This document shows, in pieces, positions 5,701 through 7,473 of a stretch of DNA of 7,473 nucleotides. The position numbers and the translations under genes are program-made. The stretch is from Moraxellaceae bacterium (GTDB lineage: Bacteria > Pseudomonadota > Gammaproteobacteria > Pseudomonadales > Ketobacteraceae), in assembly GCA_002402125.1 (NCBI GenBank), contig NVVG01000187.1, forward strand, positions 1,159-8,631, in the 5' to 3' direction. The notes below the pieces were generated by a model that saw only the letters and a program-made list of their open reading frames with translations, made no database searches and was not told the origin of the DNA. How positions within the stretch are numbered: the first letter of the stretch is position 1; each line of letters opens with the position of its first letter.

Positions 5701-7473
5701 ATGACGATACCGCCACCAGCACCAACAGTAGTATCGCCGTTGCACAGGGCAGCACAGTGACTCTCTCCGCATCAAATTTGAGTTCAACCGATACAGATAC
5801 CGATGACACAACCTTAATCTACACCGTAAGCAATGTAATTAATGGTACATTGTCGATTGACGGGAACTACTGGGCAAACGGTACTAACAATACATTTACT
5901 CAACTTGATATTAATTCCGGCAACGTGATTTACACCCATGACGGCTCCAGTACCGCTTCCGATTCGTTTAACTTCAGTGTTGAAGATGCTAGCGGCAACA
6001 GTTTATCCGGGCAGTCCTTCTCTATTAGCGTCTCACCTGTTTCTGAAATAAGCTTTCTGAAAACAAACTATTTCGTTGCTGAAGATGCCACAGAAGTCAC
6101 CATCAAATTGGTACGACTTGGGATTATTACGGGGACAGCCTCGGTGGAAGTAGCGTTAGCTGGCGGTAGCGCCGAAGAAGGTAGCCACTTCACGTTCCCA
6201 CAACCCGTAACCGTCTCTTGGGGTAATGGCGATAACGGCATGCAAGAGATCACTATCCCACTCATCGATGACCACATTACTGGGAACGAAAACACCATTG
6301 AATTCACCCTGCAATCAGAAATTGCGGCTGTATTGGGAAACAAAAGCACGGCCACGGTAAGCATCATGGAAACGATAGACAGCGTGGGCTTTGGGAGGCC
6401 TCGCTTCAGAGCCGCAGAAGAAAATGGTTTCGTCGAGGTAGAGATTGTACGTAATGGTACAGGCGCGGGTGCAGTAGAGGTCAGTTTTATCGCGGCTCCC
6501 GGTGATGACGGGGTAAGAGTCGCAGCACAACCTGGAGAAGATTACACAGTTAATCAATCACTGATTACCTGGGCCGATGGTGAAACTGGCATAAAGACCA
6601 TCAGCATTGACATTACAGCCGACAACGGTGACGCAAACGGCGAGTACTTCACGTTAACCCTTGATGAAGACACTCTAATCGGTAATGCCATACTGAATAC
6701 CGCTTCAAAGAAAACCGACGTGGTTATTTTTGACAAAGAGGCACTAGGAAACCTCGTCGATGCAAACAGTAAAGTCAAACAATTAGCCGATGCCCTGGAC
6801 AACATCTGTGACAACATTGATAGTGACAACACCACTGCGGTCAATGAATGTAATAAGCTGCATAACTTGAATGAATCCGGCGTCGAAGAAGTGCTAGCGA
6901 AAATATTGCCCACCACGGTACAGGCGCAAGTAAAAAGCGCTGTTGAACTTGCTGGCAATCAGCTGAAAAATATGCGCAAGCGATTAACTGAACTAAGATC
7001 AGGACAAAATCGCATAAGTATTACTGGACTCAACATGTCGCTATTTAGTGAAAACGTGCCGTTGACTGCAGCAATGCAATCCATGGTCAACGACTCCATC
7101 GGTGGATCTGCCGGTGCCGATGGAGATTTGTTAGCAAATCGCTGGGGAGCATTTATCAATGGCACCCTCGCGATTGGAACACAAGATGATATCGGCGATG
7201 CGCTAGGTTACGAGGTTGAAAGCAAAGGCATCACGGCGGGCATTGATTATCGCATTACACCCAAGATGATTCTTGGTATGGCCCTTGGCTTTGGCTCATC
7301 AAACAGCGTATTCAATCAAAACTCTGGTGAACAAGATGCCACTAACGCTACCTTGACCGTTTTTGGCAACCACTTCATTAACAATAGTATCTACGCCGAC
7401 TGGGTCGTTAGCTATAGCCTCAACCAGTTTGAGATCGAACATCAATTCATTGATAACGATGGCGCAACGCACA
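2709..7473 (+). CDS. Giant multidomain autotransporter adhesin (Big_1, CSPG/cadherin-like, Calx-beta, C-terminal barrel), 3' end cut by window
   Basis: A 1588-codon open frame without stop, continuing past the window. Residues 1-28 are a signal peptide (hydrophobic core about 10-23, cleavage after ANA). Ig-like Big_1 (invasin/filamin) domains follow at about 35-142 and 143-241, each with the NGSYTATIT or NGTYTATIT motif. Five CSPG/NG2 cadherin-like repeats span 243-797, one different cadherin-like domain (Big_9/VCBS type) 798-892, and two more CSPG repeats 893-1113. Calx-beta domains lie at about 1114-1223 and 1224-1344, a helical linker with C1367 and C1381 at 1345-1477, and the start of an autotransporter beta-barrel from RWGAFINGTLAIG at 1478. 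By family knowledge the barrel sits in the outer membrane and exports the passenger to the cell surface; the repeated DxDT and DDD acidic motifs suggest calcium binding between modules. Adhesion is inferred. The ATG is preceded directly by an in-frame TGA and has a weak GAG at 2699-2701. Residues 403-410 look out of frame. About the first 110 barrel residues are present. Confidence 0.93.
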   Translation, partial: MLGNRCTNSALLCVLFLWTFFAGGYANATSAYAPKTTISMSTGTVIADGVTTSTITVQAKKFLFGNITSGGDTIVLWTSYSSSIFASPGGNATISSITDNNNGSYTATITSTVAETVYVHGSLNGTQATGFSSVGWITFVAGPAAISNSIVTVSAASISADSASASTVTVQTIDAQGNYLTTGGDPVAVSVDGSASVSNFTDHGNGTYTATITNSVIESTNVGVTLGGTAIAATETVDFIAGTPPTIANNNGATFSEGSTQAITNSMLAATDADSTISALAFTVTSTTANGYITLNNSPATNFTQDDINNGRVKFVHDHSNTTSAGFDFYVEDGLYQSNTESFAITISPVDDDIPTLLTNNGTSGLEGGNITIDSSHLLATDSEANDNDITYEISNIVNGTVECTCWFWSVTNFTQGQLNANQVYFVHDDSNTLTGGFDFAVRDPNNNYVASSQSFSIAITAVDDDIPTVVNNAGPTINEGSTDITITSAMLSATDSDSSDSTLIYTITSENNGSISVNGGSATSFTPGDLANNVVEYSHDDSNTTTGGFNFTVKDPANNEGTGQAFVFAITPIDDDTATIDINTGSIVTEGESLTITNTMLTTNDTDTAANNLTYTVTNEVNGSITLNSVTASSFTQDDINNNFVMYVHDGSNTITGSFDFTVKDPANNQPAAETFTLTVTATDDNTATIVNNTGTDVDEGSSVVISNIFLSASDVDTADSSLIFTVSNESNGSITVKNVAASSFTQNDIDNDHVEFVQDGSNTTAGGFDFTVKDPADNELTGQSFAITINFVNDNPIAIADSAALNEGDSVTIDLRSNDNDEETATGSLIVTNLSLANNGTLTNNNDGSVTYTHDGSETTSDSFTYTINDGGLDSAPATVTITIGAINDTPSIENNVLPSIAEGTVLALTNTLLKAVDVDTDDTTLIYAISNVVNGIVTVSGVTVSSFSQGDIDAGTVQFEHNDSNTIIAEFDFTVSDGIDTLTGQNFSITIIPLDDDTATSTNSSIAVAQGSTVTLSASNLSSTDTDTDDTTLIYTVSNVINGTLSIDGNYWANGTNNTFTQLDINSGNVIYTHDGSSTASDSFNFSVEDASGNSLSGQSFSISVSPVSEISFLKTNYFVAEDATEVTIKLVRLGIITGTASVEVALAGGSAEEGSHFTFPQPVTVSWGNGDNGMQEITIPLIDDHITGNENTIEFTLQSEIAAVLGNKSTATVSIMETIDSVGFGRPRFRAAEENGFVEVEIVRNGTGAGAVEVSFIAAPGDDGVRVAAQPGEDYTVNQSLITWADGETGIKTISIDITADNGDANGEYFTLTLDEDTLIGNAILNTASKKTDVVIFDKEALGNLVDANSKVKQLADALDNICDNIDSDNTTAVNECNKLHNLNESGVEEVLAKILPTTVQAQVKSAVELAGNQLKNMRKRLTELRSGQNRISITGLNMSLFSENVPLTAAMQSMVNDSIGGSAGADGDLLANRWGAFINGTLAIGTQDDIGDALGYEVESKGITAGIDYRITPKMILGMALGFGSSNSVFNQNSGEQDATNATLTVFGNHFINNSIYADWVVSYSLNQFEIEHQFIDNDGATH
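2811..3431 (+). other. Two tandem invasin/filamin-type Ig-like (Big_1) domains
   Basis: Residues about 35-142 and 143-241 of the autotransporter form two related units of around 100 aa. Both begin with an alternating Thr/Ser/Val strand ending in ADGVTTSTITVQ or ADSASASTVTVQ. Both have a central GGD turn, then a SITDNNNGSYTATIT or NFTDHGNGTYTATIT strand and a closing strand ending FVAG or FIAG. This is the typical layout of Big_1 domains of invasin, intimin and related surface proteins. They form the first folded part of the passenger after the signal peptide, which in a C-terminal-barrel autotransporter would be the tip farthest from the membrane. Boundaries are approximate. Confidence 0.75.
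3435..5099 (+). repeat. Five tandem CSPG/NG2-type cadherin-like protein repeats
   Basis: Units lie at 3435-3767, 3768-4106, 4107-4439, 4440-4769 and 4770-5099, each 330-339 bases (110-113 aa). Each starts with an EGS/EGG/EGE motif, then an ITN-like ML strand, an ATDxD acidic turn, a TxxNGxI strand, FTQxDI (FTPGDL in unit 3), a V-x-HDxSN turn (QDGSN in unit 5), a GGFDF-like strand with a following VxDP-like turn, and closes with an I-x-x-x-DDD-like motif. This matches the chondroitin sulfate proteoglycan/NG2 repeat family (Cadherin_3). The units are conserved in protein far better than in DNA, where codons vary freely, so they are old duplications under protein-level selection. Unit 2 contains the anomalous CTCWFW stretch at 3918-3935. 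Confidence 0.85.
5100..5384 (+). other. Single cadherin-like (Big_9/VCBS-type) domain inserted in the CSPG array
   Basis: This 95-aa unit (residues 798-892) differs from its neighbours. It opens with NDNPIAIADSAALNEGDSV, has LRSNDNDEE and GSVTYTHDGSETTSDSFTY, and closes with TITIGAINDT. That layout (xAxxDxxxxxEGxxVxIxxxxNDxD, GxxTYTPxx-like strand, DSFTYxIxDG) is typical of the tandem cadherin-like domains of large bacterial adhesins. It lacks the FTQxDI motif of the CSPG repeats. It therefore looks like a module of separate origin placed between CSPG units 5 and 6. Confidence 0.75.
5385..6047 (+). repeat. Two further CSPG/NG2-type cadherin-like repeats
   Basis: Units at 5385-5708 and 5709-6047 (residues 893-1000 and 1001-1113) again show the acidic VDVDTDDTTLIY or TDTDTDDTTLIY turn, a SNVxNG strand, FSQGDI or FTQLDI, HNDSN or HDGSS, and a closing DDD-like or PVSE segment. 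Unit 7 of the overall array, the second here, carries about five extra residues after SIDGN (YWANGTNN), the only tryptophan in the array outside the anomalous region of unit 2. Its EGS motif is changed to AQGS. Confidence 0.82.
6048..6740 (+). other. Two Calx-beta domains
   Basis: Residues about 1114-1223 and 1224-1344. Each starts with an aromatic-rich strand leading to an acidic turn (NYFVAEDATEV and RFRAAEENGFVEV), then an arginine-containing strand (KLVRLG, EIVRNG). Next comes an S-x-EEGSHF or QPGEDY turn, a VSWGNGDNGMQEITIPLIDD or ITWADGETGIKTISIDI motif and a final E-x-x-x-FTL or YFTLTLDE strand. These are the recurrent features of Calx-beta domains, which bind calcium in the Na/Ca exchanger and in many bacterial surface proteins. 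They sit just before the linker to the barrel, so they would be the membrane-near part of the stalk. Confidence 0.85.
7140..7473 (+). other. Start of the C-terminal autotransporter beta-barrel (partial)
   Basis: Residues 1478-1588 alternate hydrophobic and polar residues in transmembrane strand style: RWGAFINGTLAIG, KGITAGIDYRI, MILGMALGFGSSNS, ATLTVFGNHFI and SIYADWVVSYSLNQFEIE. The order (an RWGxFxNG opening, then GxTAGxDYR, a short turn, GxALGxxxSxxxF, then a TLxxFGxxxxxxxxYxDxxxSY strand pair) is the common opening of type Va autotransporter barrels, which usually run about 260-300 residues with 12 strands. Roughly the first third is present; the final strand and terminal aromatic residue lie beyond the window. 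Confidence 0.9.

Noticed and set aside
3435..6047. Possible RTX-type calcium-binding nonapeptides, given the Asp/Gly-rich composition.
   Set aside because: No GGxGxDxxx tandem pattern is present; the acidic motifs are of the cadherin-like DxDT and DDD type, and export is explained by the C-terminal barrel rather than type I secretion.

Overview
This window looks like chromosome of a flagellated Gram-negative bacterium, most likely a marine-type gammaproteobacterium. The reasons are a FliK-family hook-length protein, a stand-alone FlhB C-terminal domain protein, and a very large outer-membrane autotransporter rich in Asp, Thr, Ser and Asn. GC looks to be in the mid-40s by eye. I cannot name the genus. 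All real genes are on the + strand; I see no tRNA, rRNA, CRISPR array, transposase or phage gene.

Left part (1-2477): a two-gene unit for flagellar export control. A 691-aa FliK-like protein (22-2097) carries an N-terminal Pro/Thr/Ser-rich region, a conserved central helical segment, a low-complexity linker with six tandem LSKPS-like hexapeptides, and a C-terminal hook-length domain. After 38 bases comes a 113-aa FlhB-C-like protein (2136-2477) that lacks the NPTH self-cleavage motif of true FlhB. In well-studied bacteria the FliK C-domain acts on the FlhB C-domain to switch export from hook to filament subunits, so this pair is functionally coherent. Whether it is the main FliK of the cell or an accessory copy cannot be told from this window.

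Intergenic part (2478-2708): 231 bases without a convincing gene. It holds a GACGGGA/TCCCGTC inverted repeat overlapping the stop codon of the small gene, an orphan AAGGAGG Shine-Dalgarno-like sequence with no start codon after it, a TATAAT -10-like box, and an AT-rich leader with repeated TTATAC-like blocks before the next gene.

Right part (2709-7473, running off the edge): one open frame of 1588 codons with no stop. It encodes a classical (type Va) autotransporter adhesin. In order it has a signal peptide, two invasin/filamin-type Ig-like domains, five CSPG/NG2 cadherin-like repeats, one different cadherin-like domain, two more CSPG-like repeats, two Calx-beta domains, a linker with a cysteine pair, and the first part of a C-terminal beta-barrel. 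The long stack of Ig/cadherin-like modules suggests a calcium-stiffened surface stalk for adhesion to cells, surfaces or partners. Nothing ties it functionally to the flagellar pair other than adjacency.

I do not see a clearly new system. The points most worth a second look are the mixed architecture of the autotransporter, a short stretch (3915-3938) that looks like a compensated double frameshift, the expandable repeat in the FliK linker, and the FlhB-like protein without the cleavage site.
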